This document shows positions 50,734-60,252 of a stretch of DNA of 64,000 bases, piece after piece (positions within the stretch are counted from its first letter, which is position 1; every line of letters starts with the position of its first letter). Under the pieces are notes generated by a model. That model was not told where the DNA came from. It ran no database searches and saw only the letters and a program-made list of their open reading frames with translations. The translations under genes were made by a program, and so were the position numbers. The DNA comes from Mycolicibacterium malmesburyense (lineage in GTDB: Bacteria; Actinomycetota; Actinomycetes; Mycobacteriales; Mycobacteriaceae): NCBI RefSeq assembly GCF_001050015.1, contig NZ_CVTB01000044.1, positions 33,842-97,841 of the forward strand, given 5' to 3'.

Positions 50734-51066
50734 TCACTGCTCCTCGACGTGCGCACGCAGTCGGTCGATGGCACGGTCCCAGCGCTGCGACAGCTTCGTC
50801 AGGTACTCGCTGGCGTCGGCGAGGGGTTCGGATCGCATCCGCCAGATGCGCTCGCGACCGTTGCGCTCGCTGCTCACCAGGCCCACCGATTCCAACAGCA
50901 CGAGGTGTTTCGTGGTTGCTTGTCGGCTCACCGGCACCACCTCGGCGACTTCGCTGGTCGAACACGGTCCCCCGTCGCACAACCTGGTCACGATGCGCAG
51001 GCGGTTGGGATCGCCGAGTGCATTGAAAAACGACGACAGCGGCGGCTGGACCGTCGATGTGCTCAC
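50734..51066 (-). CDS. ArsR-family regulator
   Basis: 110 aa winged-helix regulator: LGDPNRLRIVTRLCDGGPCSTSEVAEVVPVSRQATTKHLVLLESVGLVSSERNGRERIWR is the ArsR DNA-binding domain. No metal-binding Cys pair of the ArsR (ELCVCDL) type is evident, so the signal is probably not arsenite. It starts with GTG overlapping the SRPBCC gene stop (GTGA), the common ArsR-SRPBCC operon. Downstream 123-base gap holds nothing recognisable. Confidence 0.9.
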   Translation of the reverse strand: MSTSTVQPPLSSFFNALGDPNRLRIVTRLCDGGPCSTSEVAEVVPVSRQATTKHLVLLESVGLVSSERNGRERIWRMRSEPLADASEYLTKLSQRWDRAIDRLRAHVEEQ

Positions 51067-51557
51067 ACGGCCTCGCTGACGGCGAGGTACTTGCGGATCA
51101 GTCGGGTCTGCGCGGCCCAACCCTCGCTGTTGCCCTCGAACGCCGACACCCGGCGGTGCTCGGGAAGCGCGTCGAAGCCGGACTCGACGATGCGCAGCAG
51201 TACGCCCTCGGCGACCCGTTCGAGCGTGAACTCGACCAGCGTGGTCGGTTCATTCGCGACGTCGACGCCCTCTTCGACCCCGTACGGATGCCAGCGGAAC
51301 GCCAGCCGCCGTTGCGGTTCAACGGCTTCGATGTGCCATGCGTCGGCCATGCCGGCGTACGGTTCCTGCTGTTTGGCGACGTCGTCGTCGACCGCCGTCG
51401 GCGTCATGACACCGGTTACCGACGTACCCGCGACGAACGGTCCGTCGAAGCGCACCCCGAACCACTGACCGAACTCTTCGGCGTCGCTGATCGCCCGCCA
51501 CACGCGCTCGAGTGGCGCCTTCAGGACCACTTCCTTCTCGATCCGATCCGAATTCAT
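51063..51557 (-). CDS. SRPBCC/AHSA1-type protein
   Basis: 164 aa with the START-like (SRPBCC) fold pattern: RIEKEVVLKAPLERVWRAISDAEEFGQWFGVRF, RRLAFRWHPYGVEE, TTLVEFTLERVAEGVLLRIVESGFDALP and GWAAQTRLIRKYL. Such domains bind hydrophobic ligands in a deep cleft. It is first in a two-gene operon with the ArsR regulator, so it may bind the ligand whose presence is signalled. The AGGAGG Shine-Dalgarno overlaps the near operator copy, implying repression of its own synthesis. Confidence 0.88.
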   Translation of the reverse strand: MNSDRIEKEVVLKAPLERVWRAISDAEEFGQWFGVRFDGPFVAGTSVTGVMTPTAVDDDVAKQQEPYAGMADAWHIEAVEPQRRLAFRWHPYGVEEGVDVANEPTTLVEFTLERVAEGVLLRIVESGFDALPEHRRVSAFEGNSEGWAAQTRLIRKYLAVSEAV

Positions 51558-51559
51558 AT

Positions 51560-51623
51560 GCAACCTCCTGGTTGCGCTTCATGCTAGGTTTCGTAACATC
51601 AATGCGCAACCCTCTGGTTGCGC
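51560..51623. promoter_or_regulatory. Two ArsR-type palindromes in the SRPBCC-ArsR leader
   Basis: GCAACC-TCCT-GGTTGC at 51560-51575 is a six-base-arm inverted repeat; GCGCAACC-CTCT-GGTTGCGC at 51604-51623 is a perfect eight-base-arm one. The two similar sites are 45 bases apart centre to centre, upstream of the SRPBCC start. The near one covers the ribosome site. An ArsR dimer is the expected binder. Confidence 0.72.
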
Positions 51624-51648
51624 TTCGTGCGCGTGCTGCGCGACGCCG

Positions 51649-52659
51649 CTAGATCGCGTCGGGATCCTCGGCGAACGCGTCGGCCGCCTTCTGCGCCAAT
51701 CCGATCGCGGTGCGTGCCCATTCGGCGGTGGCGCCCGCCAGACCGCATGTCGGCGAGATGCCGATCCGCTCCTTGAGCACCGAGCGGGCGAACCCCAACC
51801 GGTCGGTCAGCGACACCGCAGCCTTGGCGACCTCTTCGACCGACGGGCGGGCCCCCGGCGCGGTCGTCGGCACCACGCCGAACACCACCGTGCGACCGGA
51901 ATCGACGAACTCGCCGACACCGTCGAGATCGGCGGCAACGAGTACGGACGCATCGACCGAAACCGCATCGATGACACTGCGCTGCAACACATTCCACGGC
52001 ACACCCGATGCGCAACTGTGCACGGCCAACGGTACGCCCACCGCCGCGGCACACTCGTCGAGCAGGTCGACGGCCACCGACTCGTCGACGGCGTGCACCG
52101 GCGTCAGGCTCGTCACCCCCGTCAGTCGGCCTTCCAGCGCGGCGAACAACAGCGGTTCGTCGAGCTGCACCACGACCTCGGCGTCCAGCCGGCGGCCGAC
52201 GTGCGCGCGGTGCGCCGCGACCCCTTCGGCCAGCGAGGTGGTCAGATCGCGCACCGCGCCGCGATCGGTGAGCGCGCGGTGGCCGTTGCCCAGCTCCAAC
52301 TGCGCCGCCAGCGTGATCGGTCCCGGCGCCTGGACCTTGACCGTGCGGCCTTCGCCGCGCAAACCTGCCTTCTCCCATGCCTCTTCGAGGGCGTCGAGGT
52401 CCTCCTCGAGCAGGCTCCTCGCCCGTTTGAGGACTGCGGTGCGGCCAGCGGCGATCCGGTACCCGCGGGGCACGGTGTCCATGCCGATGTCGACCAGCAG
52501 CGCGCCGGCCCGGCCGATCATGTCGGCGCCGACGCCGCGGCCGGGCAGTTCCACCAGGTGCGGCAGGGTGTGGAGTTCGCCGACGACGACCTCGGCGGCC
52601 TCGCGCGCCGACGTGCCGGGCCAGGACCCGATACCGGTGGCTGCGGCGAAAGCACTCAC
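51649..52659 (-). CDS. MetE/UROD-like protein (Rv3015c family)
   Basis: 336 aa with the fold of the methionine synthase (cobalamin-independent) C-terminal domain. The zinc-site pattern HSC (in PLAVHSCASGVPW) and a later Cys (GISPTCGLAG) with KVQAPGPITLAAQLELGNG and VQLDEPLLF are seen. It lacks the N-terminal half of MetE, so it may use a different methyl donor or act on another substrate; family function is unknown. GTG 52659. It lies between the SRPBCC pair and lpqA-like gene, as Rv3015c does relative to Rv3016. Confidence 0.85.
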   Translation of the reverse strand: MSAFAAATGIGSWPGTSAREAAEVVVGELHTLPHLVELPGRGVGADMIGRAGALLVDIGMDTVPRGYRIAAGRTAVLKRARSLLEEDLDALEEAWEKAGLRGEGRTVKVQAPGPITLAAQLELGNGHRALTDRGAVRDLTTSLAEGVAAHRAHVGRRLDAEVVVQLDEPLLFAALEGRLTGVTSLTPVHAVDESVAVDLLDECAAAVGVPLAVHSCASGVPWNVLQRSVIDAVSVDASVLVAADLDGVGEFVDSGRTVVFGVVPTTAPGARPSVEEVAKAAVSLTDRLGFARSVLKERIGISPTCGLAGATAEWARTAIGLAQKAADAFAEDPDAI

Positions 52660-52719
52660 TCGTTCGACAGTATTCGATCGGGCTAGAGTCGGTCCGGAAG
52701 GGTTGGGGAAGGACACGCC

Positions 52720-53364
52720 ATGCCCACAGCGTTGCGGCCGGTCGCGCTGTTGTGCGCGGCGGTCGCGATCATCTCGGGGTGCGCCCACCTCGTCGACGGT
52801 CACGCCGTGCGGGCCCTCCCCGGTATCGACGACTCGTCGCTGTCACCAATCGACGTCGAGACGATCATGCTCGACCAATCGCAGATGCGCGCGATCACCG
52901 GCGCCGGTGAAGATCTCACGATCATCCCGACCATGGACGGCAAGATCCCGGTCGACATCGAGCCGTTCACCGAAACGACTCCCCTGCAGTGTCAATGGGT
53001 CTTCGCCGAGACGCAGACCTTCGGACCCGAGGTCGAGGAGTTCCACAAGACCACCTTCCAGCATCCGCCAGAAGGCGGGTTGATCTCCGAGGGCGCCGCG
53101 GCGTATCGCGACGCCGAAACCGCGCGCCGTGCGTTCGACGCCCTGGTCGCTCTCGTCGATGATTGCAGCGCAACGCCTTTGGGCCCGATATTCGTCGGCG
53201 ACTGGAGGGTCGGCGCGGACACCCTGCAGACCCGGCAATCCAACGCCTGCGGCCGCGACTACCGCGTGAAGTCGGTGGTGCTGGTGGAGGTGACCGCGTG
53301 CCGGTTCCCGGACTCGGTGCCCGAGATCGTCATCACGAACATCCTGGCCAATGTGCCCGGATAA
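52720..53364 (+). CDS. lpqA: LpqA-like lipoprotein with PknH-type sensor domain
   Basis: 214 aa. The signal peptide ends in AIISGCAHL (lipobox Cys21). The remainder is a PknH extracellular-domain-like fold with four later Cys (TTPLQCQW, DDCSAT, NACGRDY, TACRFPD) that could make two disulfides. It is anchored to the outer membrane face; ligand unknown. Matches Rv3016 by position. The stop abuts the mnmA stop from the opposite strand. Confidence 0.85.
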   Translation: MPTALRPVALLCAAVAIISGCAHLVDGHAVRALPGIDDSSLSPIDVETIMLDQSQMRAITGAGEDLTIIPTMDGKIPVDIEPFTETTPLQCQWVFAETQTFGPEVEEFHKTTFQHPPEGGLISEGAAAYRDAETARRAFDALVALVDDCSATPLGPIFVGDWRVGADTLQTRQSNACGRDYRVKSVVLVEVTACRFPDSVPEIVITNILANVPG

Positions 53365-54432
53365 CTAGCGGGTGATCGTCGCGCTGCCCAGCACCTCGTC
53401 GCCCGCGGGGTCGGGGCGGTACAGCACCATCGTCTGACCCGGGGCCACTCCGCGCAGCGGCGAGCGCAACTCGACCACGAGCCGGCCGTCACGCAGTTCG
53501 GCCACGCCGTCTTCGACGCCGCCGTGCGCGCGCACCTGCACCTGGCATTCGATCGGGCCGTCCGGCGTGGCGCCGGCCGTGAAGACAGGCCGCTCACCGG
53601 TCAGTGTCCACACGTCGAGGTCCTCGACACCGCCGACCCGCACGGTCGCGTTCTGCGGATCGATCTCCGTCACATAGCGCGGCTGTCCGTCCGGCCCCGG
53701 CCCGGCGATGCCCAGGCCCTTGCGCTGACCGACCGTGAACCCGTGCACGCCTTCGTGTTCGGCGAGCACTGTGCCTGCGGCGTCGACGACCGAGCCGCGC
53801 CGCACGCCGATCTTGGCGCCCAAAAACGCCCGGGTGTCACCGGAGGGGATGAAGCAGATGTCGTGGCTGTCGGGTTTGTCGGCGACCGCGAGCCCGCGGC
53901 GAGCGGCCTCCTCCCGGATCTGCGGCTTCGGAGTGTCACCGACCGGGAACACCGCGTGGCACAGCTGTTGCGCGGTCAGCACCGCCAGCACGTACGACTG
54001 GTCCTTGGACGCGTCGACCGCACGCCGCAACCGACCGTCGGACAACCGCGCGTAGTGTCCGGTGGCCACCGCGTCGAAACCGAGGGCCAGGGCGCGGGCG
54101 GCCAACGCGGAGAACTTGATCCGCTCGTTGCACCGCACGCACGGGTTCGGGGTCTCGCCCCGGGCGTATGACGACACGAAATCGTCGATCACGTCTTCCT
54201 TGAACCGGTCGGCGAAATCCCAAACGTAGAACGGGATGTCGAGGATGTCGGCGACCCGGCGCGCGTCACCGGCGTCCTCTTTCGAACAGCAGCCGCGCGA
54301 CCCGGTGCGCAGGGTGCCCGGGGACGGCGACAACGCCAGGTGCACGCCGACCACGTCATGGCCGGCGTCGACCATCCTGGCGGCGGCGACCGAGGAATCC
54401 ACGCCGCCGCTCATGGCCACCAGTACCCGCAC
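53365..54432 (-). CDS. mnmA: tRNA-uridine 2-sulfurtransferase
   Basis: 355 aa (TrmU/MnmA). It makes 2-thiouridine at the wobble position of tRNA-Lys, Glu and Gln using sulfur delivered from cysteine. The P-loop [13 protein letters not shown], the nucleophilic Cys in [12 protein letters not shown] and the persulfide Cys in GSDTHDICFIP-like [16 protein letters not shown] are present, together with ATGHYARL. The start overlaps the iscS stop by one base, so the two operate together: IscS supplies the sulfur. Confidence 0.97.
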   Translation of the reverse strand: MRVLVAMSGGVDSSVAAARMVDAGHDVVGVHLALSPSPGTLRTGSRGCCSKEDAGDARRVADILDIPFYVWDFADRFKEDVIDDFVSSYARGETPNPCVRCNERIKFSALAARALALGFDAVATGHYARLSDGRLRRAVDASKDQSYVLAVLTAQQLCHAVFPVGDTPKPQIREEAARRGLAVADKPDSHDICFIPSGDTRAFLGAKIGVRRGSVVDAAGTVLAEHEGVHGFTVGQRKGLGIAGPGPDGQPRYVTEIDPQNATVRVGGVEDLDVWTLTGERPVFTAGATPDGPIECQVQVRAHGGVEDGVAELRDGRLVVELRSPLRGVAPGQTMVLYRPDPAGDEVLGSATITR

Positions 54433-55628
54433 TACTCGATCACTCCCGAACTGGCCAGCGCGGCCTGGCGGGCCCGCTCCACCGCGGCGGGCAGCACCGC
54501 GAGCGCGGCGTCGACATCGGCGTCAGTGCTGGTGTGCCCCAACGACAGTCGAAGCGATCCGCGCGCGCTGGCCGGGTCGGCGCCCATCGCGATCAGCACG
54601 TGCGAGGGCTGCGCGACGCCAGCCGTGCAGGCCGAGCCCGTGGAGCACTCGATGCCCTTGGCGTCCAACAGCATCAACAACGAGTCGCCCTCGCAGCCGC
54701 GGAAGGTGAAGTGGCAGTTGCCGGGTAGCCGTGCGGCACCCGTCGCCCCGTTGACCTCGACATCGTCGATGGCCGCCAGCACCCCCTCCACCAAACGGTC
54801 GCGGAGCGCCGACACCCGCGCGCCGTGGGCCTCCAGCCCGTCGACCGCGACCTTCGCCGCGGCGGCCATCGCGACCGCACCGGCCACATACGGCGTTCCG
54901 GACCGGACGTCGCGTTCCTGACCGCCGCCGTGCAACAGCGGCACACAGGCCGTGTCCCGGCGCAGCAACAAGGCGCCGATTCCGGTGGGCCCGCCGAACT
55001 TGTGCGCCGCGACGCTCATCGCCGACAATCCGCTCGCGGTGAAATCGACCGGGATGTGGCCGACGGCCTGTACGGCGTCGCTGTGCATCGGTACGTCGAA
55101 TTCGGCTGCCACGGCCGCGAGTTCGGCGATCGGCATGATCGTGCCGACCTCGTTGTTGGCCCACATCACCGACACCACTGCCACGTCGTCGTGGTCCTGC
55201 AACGCCCGACGCAGCGCCGCCGGCGTCACCGAACCGTCCTTCTCGACCGGCAGCCACGTCACCTCGGCGCCCTCGTGCTCGACCAGCCATTCGACCGAAT
55301 CGAGCACGGCGTGGTGTTCGACCGGGGTGGTCACGATGCGCCTGCGGCGCCGATCGGCGTCGCGACGGGCCCAGTAGATGCCCTTGACCCCGAGGTTGTC
55401 GCTCTCGGTGCCGCCGGCGGTGAAGATCACCTCCGACGGGCGGGCACCCAGCAGGTTGGCCAGCGTCTCGCGGGACTCCTCCATCCGCCGCCGCGCCGCG
55501 CGGCCCGTGCCGTGCAGCGACGATGCGTTGCCGACCGTCGCCATCGCGGCCGTCATCGCCTCGATGGCAGCGGGGTGCATCGGGGTGGTGGCGGCGTGAT
55601 CGAGGTAGACCGGCTGATCCGAGGTCAT
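54432..55628 (-). CDS. iscS: Cysteine desulfurase
   Basis: 398 aa, class V PLP-dependent desulfurase. The PLP Lys is in [18 protein letters not shown], the cofactor Asp in [15 protein letters not shown], and the catalytic-loop Cys is in [41 protein letters not shown] opens the protein. ATG 55628; longer readings run into the acyltransferase gene on the same strand. It provides sulfur for thiouridine (mnmA) and probably Fe-S clusters. Confidence 0.97.
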   Translation of the reverse strand: MTSDQPVYLDHAATTPMHPAAIEAMTAAMATVGNASSLHGTGRAARRRMEESRETLANLLGARPSEVIFTAGGTESDNLGVKGIYWARRDADRRRRRIVTTPVEHHAVLDSVEWLVEHEGAEVTWLPVEKDGSVTPAALRRALQDHDDVAVVSVMWANNEVGTIMPIAELAAVAAEFDVPMHSDAVQAVGHIPVDFTASGLSAMSVAAHKFGGPTGIGALLLRRDTACVPLLHGGGQERDVRSGTPYVAGAVAMAAAAKVAVDGLEAHGARVSALRDRLVEGVLAAIDDVEVNGATGAARLPGNCHFTFRGCEGDSLLMLLDAKGIECSTGSACTAGVAQPSHVLIAMGADPASARGSLRLSLGHTSTDADVDAALAVLPAAVERARQAALASSGVIE

Positions 55629-55672
55629 AACCAGTCCAGAATAGCCGTCGGCCCCCCGCGCCCCCGATTCGC

Positions 55673-56497
55673 TCAGGCCACGAGGGCGTGACCGGGCGGC
55701 CGTCGCGTCGGATGGCCCCGCACCGCCGCCTCGCAGCGGATCGCCAGGTCGCGGCGGTCGGTTCCGGGTAGCTGCAGCGACTCCACGTGCACCCGCACGA
55801 TCGTGCGCTTCGCGGTGACCAGACGACGGATCGACGCGAGCAGGGTGTCGTCGCCCACATACGCGGCGACCGTCGAGGCGGCGCCGTCGGCGTGGTGATA
55901 CGTCAGCCGCAGCGGCTGGACCGGCCTGCCTGCGTCGACGGCGGCCTGAAACATCGCGGGGCGGAAGCGGCCGTGCGCCAGCCCGCAGTAGGTGGTGCCC
56001 TCCGGAAAGGCGACCACGGTGTGGCCCGCCCGCAGGCCCCGGGCCACGGCGCCCACCACGTCGGGTAGCCGCCGCAGGTTCGCCCGCTCGATCGGGATCA
56101 CCTTCAGCAGGCGGGCCAGCAGCCCGAGGCCGGGCCAGCCGACCATTTCGGACTTGGCGACGAACCGGCCCGGGAGCACCGAACCGACCGCGAAGACGTC
56201 CACCCAGGAAACGTGCCCGCTGACCACCAGGACGCCCCGCAGGTTGCGAATCGGGCCGCCGGAGACCCTGGTCCGCACCCCCAAACAGCACAGCAGCAGC
56301 CTGCAGTAGCCCCGCTGCAGCCGGGACCGGCCCGGCGTCGGGACGGCCAGCAGCGGCGCGAGCGCCAGCAGCACGAGGGCCGAGGTGATCCGCCATGCGG
56401 CGCGCCAGGCGACGATCACCCGCCGTCCGTTCTGGCCGGCCGTGACGCAGCCGGCGCCGCAGCCCGCCCGCGGCACCCAGGTGTCCGGGGCGGTCAC
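55673..56497 (-). CDS. 1-acylglycerol-3-phosphate acyltransferase-type protein
   Basis: 274-aa PlsC-family acyltransferase. The catalytic His-x4-Asp is in [13 protein letters not shown], the EGTT motif is in [12 protein letters not shown], and a hydrophobic N-terminal helix ([16 protein letters not shown]) anchors it to the membrane. It overlaps the GNAT gene stop by four bases. The combination resembles OlsB/OlsA, in which a GNAT enzyme acylates an amino acid and the PlsC enzyme adds the second chain (inference). Corresponds to Rv3026c. Confidence 0.88.
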   Translation of the reverse strand: MTAPDTWVPRAGCGAGCVTAGQNGRRVIVAWRAAWRITSALVLLALAPLLAVPTPGRSRLQRGYCRLLLCCLGVRTRVSGGPIRNLRGVLVVSGHVSWVDVFAVGSVLPGRFVAKSEMVGWPGLGLLARLLKVIPIERANLRRLPDVVGAVARGLRAGHTVVAFPEGTTYCGLAHGRFRPAMFQAAVDAGRPVQPLRLTYHHADGAASTVAAYVGDDTLLASIRRLVTAKRTIVRVHVESLQLPGTDRRDLAIRCEAAVRGHPTRRPPGHALVA

Positions 56498-57327
56498 GAC
56501 GCCACCCCGCCGGCCACCGTGGCGGCCGCCTCGACCGACCTCAGCCTGCGCAGGTAGCGCGTGTCGGCCCGGCGCTTGTCGAGCAGCGCCGGGAAGTCAC
56601 CCACGCCGAAGTCGGGATCGTGCGCGGGTTCTCCGCAGACCTGCGCGCCGAGCCGCAGATAGCCGCGCATCAGCGGTGGCACGGAGACCCGCGCGGGGGC
56701 GGCGACCTCGTCGAGCCCCTTGCCGTCGACCGTCACCGGCCGGTGCGGATACACGGTGTAGCGGGCCGGGGCGGCGTGGCGGCGACGGACGAAATCGCGC
56801 ACGCCGCGGATCTGTGCCCCCGGACCACCGGGACCGTCGACCGGCACCGACACGCAACCGGTCACGTAGTCGTAGCCGCGGCGATCGAGGTAGGCCAGGA
56901 TTCCGGCCCACATCAGCAGCACGACGGCTCCGCTGCGATGATCGGCGCGCACCACGGCCCTGCCCATCTCGACCAGGCCTGGCCGCAACGGATCCAGTGC
57001 GCGAACATCGAATTCCGTTGCGCTGTAGAGGCTTCCGGCGGCCAAAGCACCCGCCGGCGGCAGCATCCGGTAGCAGCCGACGAGCTCGCCGGCGATCTCG
57101 TCGCGGACCAGCAGGTGGTCGCAGTGTTCATCGAAGCGGTCGGCGTCCACCCCGTCCGCGCAATGACGCAGCGCGAATCCGGGCTCGGAGGTGAACACCT
57201 GGTGGCGCAGCCGCTGCGCCGCCTCGACCAGCGCGGCGTCCGTCGTCAGCAGCAGGGTGTAGCGCGGAGCGGATGACGACCCGCCATGGACTTCGTCGGG
57301 GGCGATGAGTACAGAAGCAGTGCTCAT
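56494..57327 (-). CDS. GNAT-type N-acyltransferase, OlsB-like
   Basis: 277 aa with the N-acyltransferase domain pattern of the OlsB/hemolysin family: [14 protein letters not shown]..., [52 protein letters not shown] and [10 protein letters not shown]. OlsB transfers a 3-hydroxyacyl group to ornithine; here the amine is unknown. It is upstream of and overlapping the PlsC-type gene. Matches Rv3027c. ATG 57327. The 104-base gap to the next gene upstream contains no recognised feature. Confidence 0.85.
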   Translation of the reverse strand: MSTASVLIAPDEVHGGSSSAPRYTLLLTTDAALVEAAQRLRHQVFTSEPGFALRHCADGVDADRFDEHCDHLLVRDEIAGELVGCYRMLPPAGALAAGSLYSATEFDVRALDPLRPGLVEMGRAVVRADHRSGAVVLLMWAGILAYLDRRGYDYVTGCVSVPVDGPGGPGAQIRGVRDFVRRRHAAPARYTVYPHRPVTVDGKGLDEVAAPARVSVPPLMRGYLRLGAQVCGEPAHDPDFGVGDFPALLDKRRADTRYLRRLRSVEAAATVAGGVAS

Positions 57328-57431
57328 GGCGCCACGGTCGCCCAGCAGCATCTCCGCGCGGCATCGGGCGCGTGACGTGTCGATGAGCGCCAGGTGACGA
57401 ATTGCCCCGGTCGTTTACGGCGCGGCCGAGG

Positions 57432-58175
57432 TCATCGCTCGGCCAGCCAGTCGGTGAACCGCGTCGCGGCGGTGACGGCACCGTCGCCGGTGACCAGGCT
57501 GCGCTCGCCGAGCGGGGTGCCGAAGTAGGTCGCCTCGTTGGTGACCACGACGCGACTGTCGTCGCCGCGCGTGGCCAGCACGGCCCGGGCGAGGTCGGCG
57601 AACGGCATCGTGTCGGGCCCGCCGACGTCGGTGTGGCCGTTGCGCGGTTCGGACACCGCGACCCGGGCCACCTCGGCGGCGACCTCCTCGGCGGCGATCG
57701 GCTGGATCAGCGCGTCCGGGGCGCGCACCTCACCGTCGACACGCAACGAGTCCGTGATCGCCTCGGCGAACTCGTGAAACTGCGTGGCGCGCACGATGCT
57801 GTACGGCAGACCGGAGTCGCGGATGATCGTCTCCTGCGCGACTTTCGCTCGCAGATAACCGCTTTCGGGCAGCTCGTCGGCGCCGACGATGGACAGCGCG
57901 ACATAGTGGCCCGCGCCGGCGGCCTTCGCGGCGGTCACCAGGTTCGTCGTCGACGTGGTGAAGAAGTCCATGACCGCGGCGTCCTCGAACGACGGCGAAT
58001 TGGTCACGTCGATCACCACGTCCGCGCCCGCGACCGCGTCGGCCACGCCGTCACCGGTCAACACGTCCAGGCCGGTCGAGCGGGCCGCGCCGACCACCGT
58101 GTGGCCGTCGTCGCCGAGCAGTGAAACCAGTTTCGAGCCGATCAGACCGGTCGAGCCGATCACCGTGATCTTCAT
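57432..58175 (-). CDS. NAD(P)-binding NmrA-like protein
   Basis: 247 aa, atypical SDR beginning MKITVIGSTGLIGSKLVSLLGDDG (nucleotide site), with DVVIDVTNSPSFEDAAVMDF, ALSIVGADELPESGYLRAKVAQE and LPYSIVRATQFHEFAEAI. Enzymatic role not known; similar proteins sense NADPH or reduce quinones. ATG 58175 chosen because AAGGG precedes it at eight bases; GTG 58184 is three codons upstream. The 184-base gap to etfA holds a 14-bp hairpin and the etfA terminator. Confidence 0.85.
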   Translation of the reverse strand: MKITVIGSTGLIGSKLVSLLGDDGHTVVGAARSTGLDVLTGDGVADAVAGADVVIDVTNSPSFEDAAVMDFFTTSTTNLVTAAKAAGAGHYVALSIVGADELPESGYLRAKVAQETIIRDSGLPYSIVRATQFHEFAEAITDSLRVDGEVRAPDALIQPIAAEEVAAEVARVAVSEPRNGHTDVGGPDTMPFADLARAVLATRGDDSRVVVTNEATYFGTPLGERSLVTGDGAVTAATRFTDWLAER

Positions 58176-58196
58176 CTCGGGCACCCTTTCCGAACG

Positions 58197-58255
58197 CCGA
58201 GCGCACGCTTTCTCGCGCTTCTACTCGACGTTTACGCACACAAGCGTGCGCTCGG
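58197..58255 (-). repeat. Perfect 14-bp inverted repeat upstream of the NmrA-like gene
   Basis: CCGAGCGCACGCTT (58197-58210) and its exact complement AAGCGTGCGCTCGG (58242-58255) with a 31-base loop. Its arms share CGAGCGC-CG with the hairpin at 42536-42582 and the loops both carry CTACTCGACG/GTTACGACAA-like runs. It lies in the 5' region of the NmrA-like transcript and may be a terminator, a leader structure, or a small dispersed element. Confidence 0.55.
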
Positions 58256-58313
58256 TGATGGTGCCGTCGCGCCCTTGAGAGTCCGTGGTCTCACCGGTGG
58301 CCGAAATGCACGA

Positions 58314-58340
58314 AGCCCCGGCGCACATGGCACCGGGGCT
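58314..58340 (-). terminator. Terminator hairpin after etfA
   Basis: AGCCCCGG at 58314-58321 pairs with CCGGGGCT at 58333-58340 (eight bp, 11-base loop), 20 bases past the etfA stop on the minus strand. Weak T-content follows. Placed where the etfBA transcript should end. Confidence 0.65.
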
Positions 58341-58359
58341 CCGCGGAAAAGCTCGACGA

Positions 58360-59316
58360 TCAGCCCTTGCGAGCCTTGACCGCCTCGGTCAGCTGCGGTG
58401 TGACCTTGAACAGGTCGCCGACGACGCCGAGGTCGGCGATCTCGAAGATCGGCGCCTCTTCGTCCTTGTTCACCGCGATGATCGTCTTCGACGTCTGCAT
58501 GCCGGCGCGGTGCTGGATCGCACCGGAGATGCCCAGGGCGATGTACAGCTGCGGCGACACCGTCTTGCCGGTCTGGCCCACCTGGAACTGGCCCGGGTAG
58601 TAGCCGGAGTCGACGGCGGCACGGGACGCGCCGACGGCACCGCCGAGGGCGTCGGCCAGCTCCTCGACGACCGAGAAGTTCTCGGCGCTGCCCACACCGC
58701 GCCCGCCCGAGACGACCACGGTGGCCTCGGTGAGCTCCGGGCGGTCACCCGCGACCGCGGGCTCGCGCTTGGTGATCTTCGTCGCATTCTCGGCCTGGGC
58801 CGGCACCTCGACGTTGACGACCTCGCCCGCACCGTCGGCGGGTTCGGCGTCGACGGAACCGGCGCGCAGCGTGATGACCGGAACGTCACCGGTGGACTCG
58901 GCCTCGACGGTGAACGCACCACCGAAGATCGAGTGGATGGCCTTGCCGCCCTCGTTCACGTCGACGACGTCGGAGAGCACACCCGAACCGATGCGGGCCG
59001 CCAGGCGGCCGGCGATCTCCTTGCCGTCGGCGTTGGCCGACAGCAGCACACCGGCGGGCGAGGCCGACTCGACCAGCGACGCCAGCACGTCGACCTGCGG
59101 GGTGATCAGGTAGTTCTCCGCGTCCTCGGACTCGGCGACGTAGATCTTGGCGGCGCCGGCGGCCTTGAGGCCATCGGTGAGCGGTTGTGCGGTGCCCGGC
59201 GCGCCGACGACGACGGCCGAGGGCTCGCCAAGCTTGCGAGCCGCGGTGATCAATTCCGAGGTGACCTTTTTCAGCGCACCTTCGGCGTGCTCAACGAGCA
59301 CGAGTACTTCAGCCAT
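58360..59316 (-). CDS. etfA: Electron-transfer flavoprotein alpha subunit
   Basis: 318 aa, FixB/EtfA. The C-terminal FAD domain contains [67 protein letters not shown]. With EtfB it carries electrons from acyl-CoA dehydrogenases to the respiratory chain. ATG start, 45 bases after etfB on the same strand. Confidence 0.96.
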   Translation of the reverse strand: MAEVLVLVEHAEGALKKVTSELITAARKLGEPSAVVVGAPGTAQPLTDGLKAAGAAKIYVAESEDAENYLITPQVDVLASLVESASPAGVLLSANADGKEIAGRLAARIGSGVLSDVVDVNEGGKAIHSIFGGAFTVEAESTGDVPVITLRAGSVDAEPADGAGEVVNVEVPAQAENATKITKREPAVAGDRPELTEATVVVSGGRGVGSAENFSVVEELADALGGAVGASRAAVDSGYYPGQFQVGQTGKTVSPQLYIALGISGAIQHRAGMQTSKTIIAVNKDEEAPIFEIADLGVVGDLFKVTPQLTEAVKARKG

Positions 59317-59361
59317 GAGTTCTTCTCTCGTCTCTATGTTTCGCAGTCTCGGTGAACGGCA

Positions 59362-60153
59362 CTAGATGATCTTTTGAGCGACCAGGTACTCGGCGACCTT
59401 GGTGCCGCCGTCACCCTCGTCGGTGACCTTCTCGCCGGCGGTCTTCGGCGGCTTCGGCGTCGACGCCAGGACCTTGGACCCGGCGTTGGCGAGGCCGACC
59501 TCGTCGGACTCCACACCGATCTCGGCCAGCGTGAGCTTGGTGACTTCCTTCTTCTTGGCGGCCATGATGCCCTTGAAGGACGGGAAGCGAGGCTCGTTGA
59601 TCTTCTCGGTGACGCTAACCACGGCGGGCACCGGCGCCTCGACGAAGAACACGCCGTCGTCGGTCTCGCGCTCGCCGACGACCTTGCCGTTCTCGACGGT
59701 CACCTTGCGCAGGTGCGTCAGCTGCGGCAGGCCGAGGTACTCGGCGATGATCGCGGGAACCGCGCCGCCGGTGCCGTCGGTGGCCTCGTTGCCGGCGATG
59801 ACCAGCTCGGTGCCCTCGATGGTGCCCAGCGCACGCGCCAGGGCCCAGCCGGTCTGGACCATGTCCGAGCCGTGCATGCCGTCGTCGACCAGGTGCACGG
59901 CCTTGTCGGCACCCATCGACAGCGCCTTGCGGATGGCCTCGGTCGCCCGCTCCGGTCCGGCCGTGAGCACCGTCACAGTGCTCTCGCCGCCTTCCCTCTC
60001 CTTGATGAGAAGCGCTTCTTCGACGGCGCGCTCGTTGATCTCGTCGAGCACCGCGTCGGCGGCCTCGCGGTCGAGAGTGAAGTCGCCGTCGGTGAGCTTG
60101 CGCTCCGACCAGGTGTCAGGGACCTGTTTGATCAGGACCACGATGTTCGTCAT
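59362..60153 (-). CDS. etfB: Electron-transfer flavoprotein beta subunit
   Basis: 263 aa, FixA/EtfB. Starts MTNIVVLIKQVPDTW and carries the beta-subunit signature VIAGNEATDGTGGAVPAIIAEYLGLPQLTHLRK; a DALLDEINERAVEEALLIKERE-type stretch is near the N-terminus. The upstream readings to 60225 have no support; ATG 60153 fits. The etfBA operon is preceded by a TTACTCG-type palindrome at 60217-60252 that may bind a TetR-type fatty-acid regulator. Confidence 0.96.
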   Translation of the reverse strand: MTNIVVLIKQVPDTWSERKLTDGDFTLDREAADAVLDEINERAVEEALLIKEREGGESTVTVLTAGPERATEAIRKALSMGADKAVHLVDDGMHGSDMVQTGWALARALGTIEGTELVIAGNEATDGTGGAVPAIIAEYLGLPQLTHLRKVTVENGKVVGERETDDGVFFVEAPVPAVVSVTEKINEPRFPSFKGIMAAKKKEVTKLTLAEIGVESDEVGLANAGSKVLASTPKPPKTAGEKVTDEGDGGTKVAEYLVAQKII

Positions 60154-60216
60154 AGGTCTGGTTCGTCCTCCTCGAAGGGGCCGATGATCGGCCCGCAATA
60201 TCACGCTCTGAGCAAC

Positions 60217-60252
60217 AACCACCATGTTACTCGCGGGTAACTTGTGGTGGTT
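60217..60252. promoter_or_regulatory. Nested palindrome upstream of etfB
   Basis: Core TTACTCG-CGGGTAA (60227-60240, one mismatch) is enclosed by AACCACCA (60217-60224) and its exact complement TGGTGGTT (60245-60252). It lies 64 bases before etfB and about 97 before the methyltransferase gene. Similar 14-bp palindromes bind TetR regulators of fatty-acid genes in mycobacteria (recalled, not looked up). Confidence 0.5.
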
